Of a stretch of 64,000 bases of DNA, positions 1 through 9,403 are shown in pieces. Within the stretch, counting starts at the first letter, position 1. Every line of letters starts with the position of its first letter. Where the stretch lies: NCBI GenBank assembly GCA_905182995.1, contig CAJJDP010000130.1, forward strand, positions 62,001 through 126,000. The letters are read 5' to 3'. The notes under the pieces are model-generated. The model worked only from the letters and a program-made list of their open reading frames with translations, searched no databases and was not told where the DNA came from. The position numbers were made by a program, and so were the translations under genes. The stretch comes from Paramecium octaurelia. Its lineage: Eukaryota > Ciliophora > Oligohymenophorea > Peniculida > Parameciidae.

Positions 1-533
1 AATTAAATTTACATTTGGAAGCTAGTAATATTTATTAAAAAACAACAATAATTAATTTATGAAAGAACAATAAAATTTTATTTTTATATAATCCAATTAT
101 GTATATTCTACAATCAATATATTTTAACAATAGTAAATAATTATAGCGTTTAAGTGTTTCAATATGCCTTTTTTATGGAACAGTTTCTTCCAATAAAATT
201 ATTTGTTCACACCTAATTAATTAATTAATTATTGATTGTGATAATTGTGTTAAAATAATTAGAAAAGTTTAAAACTAAATTTGCCTATTCATATTTAAAT
301 TTAGGAGATAAATATAATTTATTGAAATGTAAAACTATGTTTGCGTGTTATTCAAATTATTGATCATAGAATAAAATAATTTTCATTATTCAAATTTGAA
401 ACTATGTTTGAAGTTTATTCATATTCTTTATTTAAGGATTTCGTATTAATCCTTCTTTTTTAAGAAATCAGTTTCTAAAATTTTTTATAATAAATTTTGC
501 GAACGTCAGCCTATATGCCTATAAATTCATAAT
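1..533. other. AT-rich intergenic sequence
   Basis: I see no gene in this stretch. It contains three loosely similar motifs of about 25 bases near 270, 330 and 399 (each of the type AAACTA..TTTG....TATTCA), spaced 60-70 bp apart, and a TTAA-rich run near 216-235. The 3' end abuts a duplicated segment that starts at 534. Nothing here looks like an RNA gene. Confidence 0.4.
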
Positions 534-539
534 AATAAA

Positions 540-1472
540 ATGATATTTTTGAATATTCTACTTTTCATTTTTCTTCTATATTTATATTTAAATTTCATTA
601 TGATAAATTCAGATATTATAATATTTATTGAAAAAATTAATCAAATGTTACAAACACTTTCGACTGAGTTAAATAATATGCAGAGCAAAAGTAAATAATA
701 AGATCAGAGAATAGAGAATTTATATATTAGTTTTTAAGAAATATATCAAATATAAAATAATTTGAATAATCCAGGTTCAACTAAGCATAACATGCTATAT
801 TAGGTTAGACCTGAAGTTTTCAATTAAATATTAATCTTTCTAGATATTAAACAAATTTTACAATTTAGATTGGTAAGCAGAAGAGCAAAAGAAACTGTAA
901 AATAAATGCTTCCAAAATAAATACATAATTTATAAAAGTTAATAGAAGAATAATAAAATGAAATATAAATCAAGATTTAAAGTGCATAGCAGGCAGGCAA
1001 CAATCAAGATTAGAAATAAGGTTTACAAGCAGCATTAGATGGATTATCTAGAATTACTAAAGCTGGTATTGTAGAACTGAAAAGCTTTGCAAGACCACCT
1101 GAATTAGTTGAAAAGATTATTAATCTAATTTGCCTAGTTTTAGATCCGACTTTTAAGATACAAAAAGATAATTGGAAAGAGTGCCAAAAGTACCTAAATT
1201 AATAAAATTTTATATTATTAATCATCAATTTAGATATTAGTAGTTTAAGCGAAAAACAGTTATAATAGCTTGAATCAGTCAATAGTATTTCAGAATAATA
1301 AGCAGCCGCAATGTCCATAGTCGCAACTTCTATCCTCATTTTTTTGAAAGCTGTATTAGAATTAAGATAGTCTTAAGTTTACGTGACATAAAATGCGATA
1401 AAATAATTAGAGAGCAAAATAAAGAAAGAACAAAAATTAGTTGATAAACTAGGAAAGATCATTCATAAATGA
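540..1472 (+). CDS. F-box protein with dynein-stalk-like domain, copy 1
   Basis: Uninterrupted 310-aa frame ending at TGA. Residues 1-20 are strongly hydrophobic (possible membrane anchor, or a real start further in at residue 21). Residues 30-75 are Gln/Asn-rich and helical. About 85-125 match the F-box pattern (PEVFNQILIFLDIKQILQFR, then LVSRR.KE.V). From about 165 the protein reads like the dynein heavy-chain stalk and microtubule-binding region: LKSFARPPELVEKIINLIC, a Trp in NWKECQKYL, INLDISSLSEKQL, then a long charged helix. The AAA+ motor modules of dynein are absent. F-box proteins act as SCF ubiquitin-ligase adaptors; a dynein-stalk fold suggests tubulin or tubulin-like binding. The combination is inference. 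No intron is needed. Confidence 0.75.
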
Positions 1473-1705
1473 CAATCAGTTTATTATACAAAAAATTTAT
1501 AAACAATAAAACTAGAATAAATAGAATGTCTAATGTTATTTTTCTTAAGTAAATTGACTTTTAAAGTTTCATCTACTTTTACACCTTTCTTTCCTCTTCT
1601 TAAAATTGTTTAGAACATTTATTATTTTCTAAGTTGTTTAGTGAAAATTTAATTTTGACAATAATGCGATTAATCTTTCACTAATTAAATGAGAAAAGNA
1701 ATAAA

Positions 1706-2638
1706 ATGATATTTTTGAATATTCTACTTTTCATTTTTCTTCTATATTTATATTTAAATTTCATTATGATAAATTCAGATATTATAATATTTATTGAAAA
1801 AATTAATCAAATGTTACAAACACTTTCGACTGAGTTAAATAATATGCAGAGCAAAAGTAAATAATAAGATCAGAGAATAGAGAATTTATATATTAGTTTT
1901 TAAGAAATATATCAAATATAAAATAATTTGAATAATCCAGGTTCAACTAAGCATAACATGCTATATTAGGTTAGACCTGAAGTTTTCAATTAAATATTAA
2001 TCTTTCTAGATATTAAACAAATTTTACAATTTAGATTGGTAAGCAGAAGAGCAAAAGAAACTGTAAAATAAATGCTTCCAAAATAAATACATAATTTATA
2101 AAAGTTAATAGAAGAATAATAAAATGAAATATAAATCAAGATTTAAAGTGCATAGCAGGCAGGCAACAATCAAGATTAGAAATAAGGTTTACAAGCAGCA
2201 TTAGATGGATTATCTAGAATTACTAAAGCTGGTATTGTAGAACTGAAAAGCTTTGCAAGACCACCTGAATTAGTTGAAAAGATTATTAATCTAATTTGCC
2301 TAGTTTTAGATCCGACTTTTAAGATACAAAAAGATAATTGGAAAGAGTGCCAAAAGTACCTAAATTAATAAAATTTTATATTATTAATCATCAATTTAGA
2401 TATTAGTAGTTTAAGCGAAAAACAGTTATAATAGCTTGAATCAGTCAATAGTATTTCAGAATAATAAGCAGCCGCAATGTCCATAGTCGCAACTTCTATC
2501 CTCATTTTTTTGAAAGCTGTATTAGAATTAAGATAGTCTTAAGTTTACGTGACATAAAATGCGATAAAATAATTAGAGAGCAAAATAAAGAAAGAACAAA
2601 AATTAGTTGATAAACTAGGAAAGATCATTCATAAATGA
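1706..2638 (+). CDS. F-box protein with dynein-stalk-like domain, duplicate of copy 1
   Basis: Identical, base for base as far as I can compare, to the gene at 540-1472, and lying in the second half of the N-separated duplication. It encodes the same 310 aa: hydrophobic start, F-box, dynein-stalk-like region. It probably represents the same locus assembled twice and should be counted once unless read coverage shows two copies. A diverged, clearly separate paralogue is present at 24838-25581. Confidence 0.6.
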
Positions 2639-2864
2639 CAATCAGTTTATTATACAAAAAATTTATAAACAATAAAACTAGAATAAATAGAATGTCTAAT
2701 GTTATTTTTCTTAAGTAAATTGACTTTTAAAGTTTCATCTACTTTTACACCTTTCTTTCCTCTTCTTAAAATTGTTTAGAACATTTATTATTTTCTAAGT
2801 TGTTTAGTGAAAATTTAATTTTGACAATAATGCGATTAATCTTTCACTAATTAAATGAGAAAAG

Positions 2865-3180
2865 TCTATAATAGCAGGTGACAAAAATTGTATTAAATCA
2901 AAGAGATTAAATAATCTTAGCAAATAAGTAAAATATAAATTAAGAAAAAGTTAAATACGTAATTTAAAAAAAAAAAAAAAAGTAGTATTATTAGAATCTT
3001 TCAATTAGGTGGAATTAAATATGATTGAAGAGAGGATTTGTGAATTATTGATGTAGATGTTTATTTTTAAGAAAGCAAATTTGAGATTACCTATTAAAAC
3101 AGGAGATGGATGGATTAACTTAAGAGTCTGAATAAGCATTTATTTAGGATTGAATATAGGAACTTAGGCAAAATTATGAA
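2865..3180. other. 5' region of the next gene, with an in-frame TGA
   Basis: A poly-A run of 16 lies near 2967. An ATG at 3020 opens a short frame. Another ATG at 3106 opens a 15-codon frame that stops at TGA 3151, after which the same frame continues straight into the coiled-coil gene starting at 3181. The peptide on either side of this TGA looks continuous in character (helical, Glu/Gln-rich). The true start may therefore lie here, with an intron or error that I cannot place. Confidence 0.35.
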
Positions 3181-4597
3181 ATGAGAATGTAAAAGATTAA
3201 ATTTATCAATAAAGAAAAACAATTTTACAATTTATATAATGATCAATAAAATCGCCTTTTGAAAAACATCGATATTAATCATTTTTAGGAATAAAGACTG
3301 ATTTACAATCTACAAAATGTTTTTATGATTCCTTGTAATATTTAATATAATTAATTATTTATAGAACACTATTATTAACAGAAATGTAATAGGAAGCCCA
3401 AAACAAGAAAATCACCTTTAAATTTCTTAATGTATGGAAAATTAGTATATTAGTAATTGAAACTTATGATTAAGCCATCTTAATAAATAGTATAGATCAC
3501 TCAAGCATTCGTAACAATATTAAGTGGAACAATAGCATCAATCCAAGGAAATTAAATAAAATCCGATTGGTAGTCAATAAAACATTGCTTACGAAATACA
3601 AATGAGATTCTAGAAATTATTAATGATACTAAAACATTTTCAAAAAGAGTACGATTTGAAAATCTAGAGAAATCAATATAGATTTTATAATCAATTCAAT
3701 AATAAAGTGTAGATGAATAAAGCGATGAGACATTTGAAATAATACAAGAAGCTTTGAATTTTTTATTAACAATTGCTAAGCCTTTGTTTAAAAATCTACT
3801 ATTGTGTAAAAGAAGTAATTCAAGAAATAGATCATAAAGTTAATAAGGTTTTTAAAAAGTTAATAAACTTCAATAATCCTAGAAATCATTCAGCAATAAG
3901 ACCAACATCTCTTAATCTTAAATAAATCAAAGTGACAACAAAATCAATAGACCCAAAAGTCAATAATCAAATCTTAGTTGTAGCCGTTCTTCATCAAAAT
4001 CTAAAGACTATTAAAAACGAGTATTAGAAGCTCAAATTAAAAAAGTAAATTTTACATTTAAAGTAGCAATCAAGATTGGACAGGATATTAAAATTATAGA
4101 CCAATAAGCCATCAGCAACATCTTATATAAAGCAAATGATTGAGGGTTAACAATCATTAAATAGATCATATAGATCAAACAGTAAAGAATCGTTAATGAG
4201 ATAGGAGATTGAAAAAAACAAATCAATAATTAAGAAATTGAAATAATAAGAAAATGCGATCAAATGGGAAATAGAAAGAGAAAGTAAAAGAATAAGAGAG
4301 AATGAAATTGTTAATTAAATTCAAGATGAAATTAATAGATATAAGATAAGTTGGTTAAAAGATTAAGAAGTTAAATAGGAGAAAAGAAAAAGTAATACAA
4401 AATAAAATAGTTTTAACAAGCAAAAAGTTATAAATAATGGGAATTGGAGACATAATTCAATCAACTACGATGAAAATAAAGGTAGCTGTTTGGAACAAGA
4501 TCTGTTGTTATCTGAAAAAGCGAAAAATGAGAAGGAATAATCTTTAAGTAAAATATTAAAAACAATCAACAATTCTAAATTGAAATAGTTGAAATGA
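3181..4597 (+). CDS. Gln/Ser-rich coiled-coil protein, unknown function
   Basis: 454 aa after removal of two introns, 3335-3364 (30 nt) and 4045-4066 (22 nt); both start GTA and end TAG, and removing them gives one open frame to TGA. Residues 1-190 are mixed helical sequence (for example LIYNLQNVFMIP). About 190-300 is rich in Ser, Asn and Gln (RSNSRNRSQSQQ, SCSRSSSKSK), and the last 150 residues are highly charged coiled coil. I recognise no family. The start is uncertain: an upstream in-frame ATG at 3106 is separated by one TGA at 3151. It ends 29 bp from the stop of the convergent protease gene. Confidence 0.7.
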
Positions 4598-4626
4598 AGC
4601 AATATCTATTATTTTAATATTTAATT

Positions 4627-5928
4627 TCATTTTTCCTTTTTAACAACATTAAATAATTCTGTTTTTCTTATATTATTAATTACTTCCTATGTAATTTAAT
4701 CTAAGCTAATATTTGAAATCAAATATTTTAAATAGGCACAGACGAAAATACCAGAATCGTTTGGTTAAGCTAATTAAGGACATTCAGATACAATAATATC
4801 TTTTGACTTCCAAGAGATTGTCAAATTATATTATTTGATGATTGGTTCAATCACATTCCATACATGTTTGCAAGTTGTAACATAAAATATTGCCTTCTTT
4901 TTTGAACAACTATCATACACTTTCATTTTTATATCCTAACCCTCAAAACATAATTATAGTAGAATCCAATGACCATTAGTATTGACAATAGCAAAGATTT
5001 GTTGATAGACTAACCAAAATTATCCTTTAAGATAAGAAAATTCAGCAAAATAATTAAGTATATCTATTTTTTGTTATTCAAATAAGAAATAAGGAATAAT
5101 GAGAGTTCTTTTATAAACTTATATTTCAGCTAGTGACTTTAGATTAAAGAACCTATCTGAATCAATATAATTAATGTAATTAAGATATGCTTCTACGATT
5201 GAATCATTTATGGCCTTTTCTGACAAAAGAGACGAAAGATGATCTTTACTTAATTCAACGTCAAACTTGGTCCATTTATCATTCTATTTAACTTATGGTT
5301 TTTATTATTAAGGTTAAGGTGGTGTTTGTTTGAATCCTGATTTGATTCTAAATGTTTTATTGGTACTTCGATCCTCTTGAATGAAGGATTATTGCAGCAT
5401 TGACTATTACAAATTTTGTTATTTAATCAGTATGCTCCCATCTTAATTATATTCTTAGAATTTTTCAACCAAGGAAAATTTTTGGAAAACTCCATCTACT
5501 TTTTTATTATTTGTTTTTCCATAGTATTCTGTTCCTTTACCATCGATTTAGTCATTTTTAAATTAACCTTCATAAACAAAATAATTGTTATTGCAATATG
5601 CATCATATTGCTTTATGTAGATTTTACCATTTCCATTCATTTTATTATTTTGAGTTTCTCCAATATAAACATAATCTTTTAGGATGATCATTTATTCTTT
5701 AGTACTCTTATTTTAGATAACTAACTTAAATTAATTTGAATCTTGATTATCAAACTATTATTATTATGAATTAGAATTGAAGAAAATGAATTCAAATTTG
5801 AATTCTTAATTTTGCTATTCTTATTGTTATTCTTAAGGAGGCTTTGATTCTTTTTTCAGTTTCAATCCAAGACGCATAAAAATAGATAAAAATATTATTA
5901 AAATATTAATTTCTGAAATACAACTCAT
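4627..5928 (-). CDS. MORN-repeat / Ulp1-like (C48) cysteine protease
   Basis: 433 aa, no intron needed. A hydrophobic stretch (INILIIFLSIFM, residues 8-19) is followed by a Gln-rich linker and a short MORN region at about residues 85-150 (YIGETQNNKMNGNGKIYI, VYEGQFKNDQIDGKGTEYY). The C-terminal third is a Ulp1/SENP-type peptidase: His320-Trp in NGHWILL, Asp339 in KVYDS, an oxyanion Gln near 385 and Cys397 in NDSGIFVC. This is the complete H-D-Q-C set of clan CE, so I infer an active SUMO- or ubiquitin-like deconjugase. The substrate is unknown. The start is uncertain: coding-like sequence continues upstream to about 6180 in the same frame (EFSEYYDPKRWRETLETLYR), so a further 5' exon is likely. 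It lies between a convergent gene and tRNA-Lys. Confidence 0.8.
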
Positions 5929-6220
5929 TTGATTGTACTTTTCCTATCTTATTCTATATAATGTCTCCAATGTCTCTCTCCATCTTTTTGGATCATAGTA
6001 TTCTGAAAATTCATCTATTATTTAATTAAATTAATGAATTATCGTATTGATCTCAATTATCACTTTCCCTCAAAATGTCTTTCTGATTTGACAATTCTTC
6101 TTTAAATAATAATTTTTGTTTGAAACCTTTATATAACAGTTTAGATGATTGAAAATTTTTTGCTTCAGCTACGGAATCTAATTAAGTGTTTATTAATTAT
6201 TTTTAATTTAGGTTAAAATA

Positions 6221-6228
6221 AAAAAAAA
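6221..6228 (-). terminator. Pol III T-run terminator of tRNA-Lys
   Basis: Eight consecutive A on the + strand are eight T on the tRNA strand, beginning two bases after the tRNA 3' end. This is the standard RNA polymerase III stop signal, and I see no competing feature. Confidence 0.85.
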
Positions 6229-6230
6229 GC

Positions 6231-6304
6231 CGCCCTCCAAGGGGGTCGAACCCTTGACATTTGGCTTAAAAGGCCAACGCTCTGACCAACTGAGCTAGGA
6301 GGGC
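6231..6304 (-). tRNA. trnK-UUU: tRNA-Lys (anticodon UUU)
   Basis: A 74-nt cloverleaf on the minus strand. The acceptor stem GCCCTCC pairs with GGAGGGC, followed by discriminator G. The D arm is GCTCAGTTGGTCAGAGC, the anticodon stem TTGGC/GCCAA carries the loop CTTTTAA (anticodon TTT, preceded by T33), and the T arm is AAGGG-TTCGACC-CCCTT. There is no intron and no encoded CCA. I checked whether it might be one of the Gln tRNAs that read UAA or UAG in this code; the loop gives UUU, so it reads AAA/AAG. Confidence 0.95.
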
Positions 6305-6622
6305 TGGATTAATGATTTATTTAATTAAGTTTATTAATAATCTTGATTTATAATTTGATTCCAATTAAAATCTTCAAATGGTTGAATAACAAAATTAATA
6401 AAATATTTGCTAATGAATAAATAACTAAAAAATAATAAAAGTGAAATATTTAATTTACATCATAAATAAATGCTAAATAACAATAATAATTAATATAATT
6501 TAAAGGCAGTTAGTTCTCAAATCAAGTTCCAGAAGTTTTCATTAAATTTTAAAATTAAGGAAAGGAATTCAAATTTGAAAGCAAATACGACATAGTGAAA
6601 GGAGAAGCATAGAGTAAAGTAA
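6305..6622 (+). other. coding-like remnant before the kinase duplication
   Basis: From about 6480 one frame without an ATG gives a protein-like stretch (NQVPEVFIKFQNQGKEFKFE, then KYDIVKGEAQSK). It then meets a GTAAG at 6619 that could open an intron running into the duplicated segment. Frames further on (to about 7095) alternate: LNVTELAKILVQKSINKPE, then NNEELQIKQYQYIQDVKDMH. I could not join these with canonical introns. It may be a multi-intron gene or a decayed one. Confidence 0.35.
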
Positions 6623-9289
6623 GAAAATAAAATAATTTAATAAAGGTCTACACAATTTACCTAAACCTTTAAATGTGACTGAATTAGCAAAAATACTAGT
6701 ACAGAAATCAATCAATAAACCTGAAAATAAAAATGCCTAAAAACAGGGATCTAGGAATCAAATCAATCATTCTCATATAAGTCTTAAGGAAGTTATTCTG
6801 AAAAGAAAAAGCAGCATAAGAATATGTCAGCGATCTTAATGTCAAGATCACAAAAAACAATATTGACAAATTTGAAAATAATATTATGATGATGAGAATC
6901 TAAAATATAATAATGAGGAATTGTAAATTAAATAATATTAATATATTTAGGATGTCAAAGACATGCATAGTATTTATTATTAAAATTAAGTAGCAACAAA
7001 GGAAAAATAGTTCGTAAAAAAATGCATAATAAAAAAGTAGTCAAAAAAAATAAAAAACTATGGTTTAGTAATTTAGTTAAGAAGAGGAAGTATGATGAAA
7101 TTTATAATAATAAATAATTTAATAGACTTTTATATAAGTTGTGTTGTTAAATTGAATGGATGAAAAATTGTATAATAGTAAAAAATTTAAAAATTTTTAA
7201 AATTAATTAATTAATTATGAATTAATAAAAAATTCTATTAAAAGAACAAATTGGAGTTGGCTTTTCAAGCAATCTGCATCTATGTGATTATCAAGGCAAA
7301 TAAAGTGTAGTAAAGATTTACAATATAAATTATCCAAATAAATTCAGAATGAAGGAAATCAAAATATTGAAAAGTCTAGATCATCCCCATATCTTAAAGA
7401 TGGTTGATCATGATCCTGATTACAACTACATAATTTTTGAATAACTTAAGACTGATTTTTTTACAATAGTTGAAAATTACAATAAATTGGATGTTAGAGC
7501 AGTGAAATAAATCCTTCTAGATTTAGGTAAGGCTATCCAATACCTTCATAAACTTGATTATGTTCATCGAGACATCAAATTACAAAATGTCATGCTTAAC
7601 AACCACTTACAAATCATATTAATAGATTTTGGTTTTGCTGATATTGTAGATGACTAAAATGATAGCATCAGGAGTTGTGGAACATAAAATTATATGTCAC
7701 CAGAATTACTAATTCCCTAAAAATATATAAAATCAAATCTGTTAAAAAAATCTGACGTTTTTGCATTGGCTGTCCTAATATTCACTCTCTATTTTGGATT
7801 TCCTCCATTCTCTAAAGCCACTGTAGAATGTCCCTATTGGAGGTTTATAACTTAAAATAACTGGGAGACATTTTGGAAAATAGTAAATAGAAATTCTAAA
7901 TTAAAAGACATTTTATTTTAAGAATTATTTGAAAATATGATATCACCTAATCTCGNGAAAATAAAATAATTTAATAAAGGTCTACACAATTTACCTAAAC
8001 CTTTAAATGTGACTGAATTAGCAAAAATACTAGTACAGAAATCAATCAATAAACCTGAAAATAAAAATGCCTAAAAACAGGGATCTAGGAATCAAATCAA
8101 TCATTCTCATATAAGTCTTAAGGAAGTTATTCTGAAAAGAAAAAGCAGCATAAGAATATGTCAGCGATCTTAATGTCAAGATCACAAAAAACAATATTGA
8201 CAAATTTGAAAATAATATTATGATGATGAGAATCTAAAATATAATAATGAGGAATTGTAAATTAAATAATATTAATATATTTAGGATGTCAAAGACATGC
8301 ATAGTATTTATTATTAAAATTAAGTAGCAACAAAGGAAAAATAGTTCGTAAAAAAATGCATAATAAAAAAGTAGTCAAAAAAAATAAAAAACTATGGTTT
8401 AGTAATTTAGTTAAGAAGAGGAAGTATGATGAAATTTATAATAATAAATAATTTAATAGACTTTTATATAAGTTGTGTTGTTAAATTGAATGGATGAAAA
8501 ATTGTATAATAGTAAAAAATTTAAAAATTTTTAAAATTAATTAATTAATTATGAATTAATAAAAAATTCTATTAAAAGAACAAATTGGAGTTGGCTTTTC
8601 AAGCAATCTGCATCTATGTGATTATCAAGGCAAATAAAGTGTAGTAAAGATTTACAATATAAATTATCCAAATAAATTCAGAATGAAGGAAATCAAAATA
8701 TTGAAAAGTCTAGATCATCCCCATATCTTAAAGATGGTTGATCATGATCCTGATTACAACTACATAATTTTTGAATAACTTAAGACTGATTTTTTTACAA
8801 TAGTTGAAAATTACAATAAATTGGATGTTAGAGCAGTGAAATAAATCCTTCTAGATTTAGGTAAGGCTATCCAATACCTTCATAAACTTGATTATGTTCA
8901 TCGAGACATCAAATTACAAAATGTCATGCTTAACAACCACTTACAAATCATATTAATAGATTTTGGTTTTGCTGATATTGTAGATGACTAAAATGATAGC
9001 ATCAGGAGTTGTGGAACATAAAATTATATGTCACCAGAATTACTAATTCCCTAAAAATATATAAAATCAAATCTGTTAAAAAAATCTGACGTTTTTGCAT
9101 TGGCTGTCCTAATATTCACTCTCTATTTTGGATTTCCTCCATTCTCTAAAGCCACTGTAGAATGTCCCTATTGGAGGTTTATAACTTAAAATAACTGGGA
9201 GACATTTTGGAAAATAGTAAATAGAAATTCTAAATTAAAAGACATTTTATTTTAAGAATTATTTGAAAATATGATATCACCTAATCTCG
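6623..9289 (+). repeat. perfect direct duplication (1333 bp x2) around a single N
   Basis: Bases 6623-7955 and 7957-9289 match by eye with a constant offset of 1334 and a single N at 7956. Copy 1 breaks off inside a protein kinase gene; copy 2 runs through the break into the complete gene. The arrangement is the same as at 534-2864. I infer unmerged contig overlaps. The coding-like remnant at 6623-7095 is therefore also present at 7957-8429. Confidence 0.9.
7217..7955 (+). pseudogene. truncated first copy of the Ser/Thr kinase gene
   Basis: Identical to the first 739 bases of the kinase at 8551, with the same ATG, HRD and DFG motifs, and ending at the N at 7956 about 30 codons before the real stop. 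The truncation coincides exactly with the assembly gap, so this is almost certainly not a separate gene or a biological pseudogene. Confidence 0.7.
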
Positions 9290-9375
9290 AGAATAGATAT
9301 ACTATTGATTAAGTACTCAATCATCCCTGGATCGATGGAAACCACGATCTAGACTATTTAATAAAAATTATTTGA
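8551..9375 (+). CDS. Ser/Thr protein kinase, minimal catalytic domain
   Basis: 274 aa, one exon, essentially nothing but a kinase domain. It opens with the glycine loop IGVGFSSN at residue 12, a short VVKIY lysine strand, then the catalytic loop VHRDIKLQNVML near residue 110, DFGFAD, a CGTQNYMSPE activation segment and a final HPWIDG. All catalytic residues are present. It belongs to the broad CAMK/ULK-like group of ciliate kinases; the subfamily is not assignable by eye. It ends 28 bp from the stop of the convergent Cys-rich gene. The upstream 100 bp is AT-rich with a TTAATTAATTAATTA run just before the ATG. Confidence 0.9.
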
Positions 9376-9403
9376 TTAAATGTATATATATAAAAGTTTT
9401 ATT

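Larger units (their letters stand above)
534..2864 (+). repeat. perfect direct duplication (1165 bp x2) around a single N
   Basis: Bases 534-1698 and 1700-2864 are the same sequence by eye, offset by exactly 1166, with one undetermined base at 1699 between them. The copies carry the same complete gene. A single N flanked by identical kilobase sequence is what results when two overlapping contig ends are placed next to each other instead of being merged, so I infer an assembly artefact. A true recent tandem duplication cannot be excluded from the sequence alone. Confidence 0.9.

Noticed and set aside
540-2638. Counting the two identical F-box/dynein-stalk genes as a real tandem pair
   Set aside because: The copies are identical around a single N at 1699, and the same pattern repeats at 6623-9289. 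Unmerged contig overlap is the simpler explanation.
6231-6304. Suppressor-like tRNA-Gln for UAA/UAG
   Set aside because: The anticodon loop reads CTTTTAA, which gives anticodon UUU with T33 before it, so this is tRNA-Lys.
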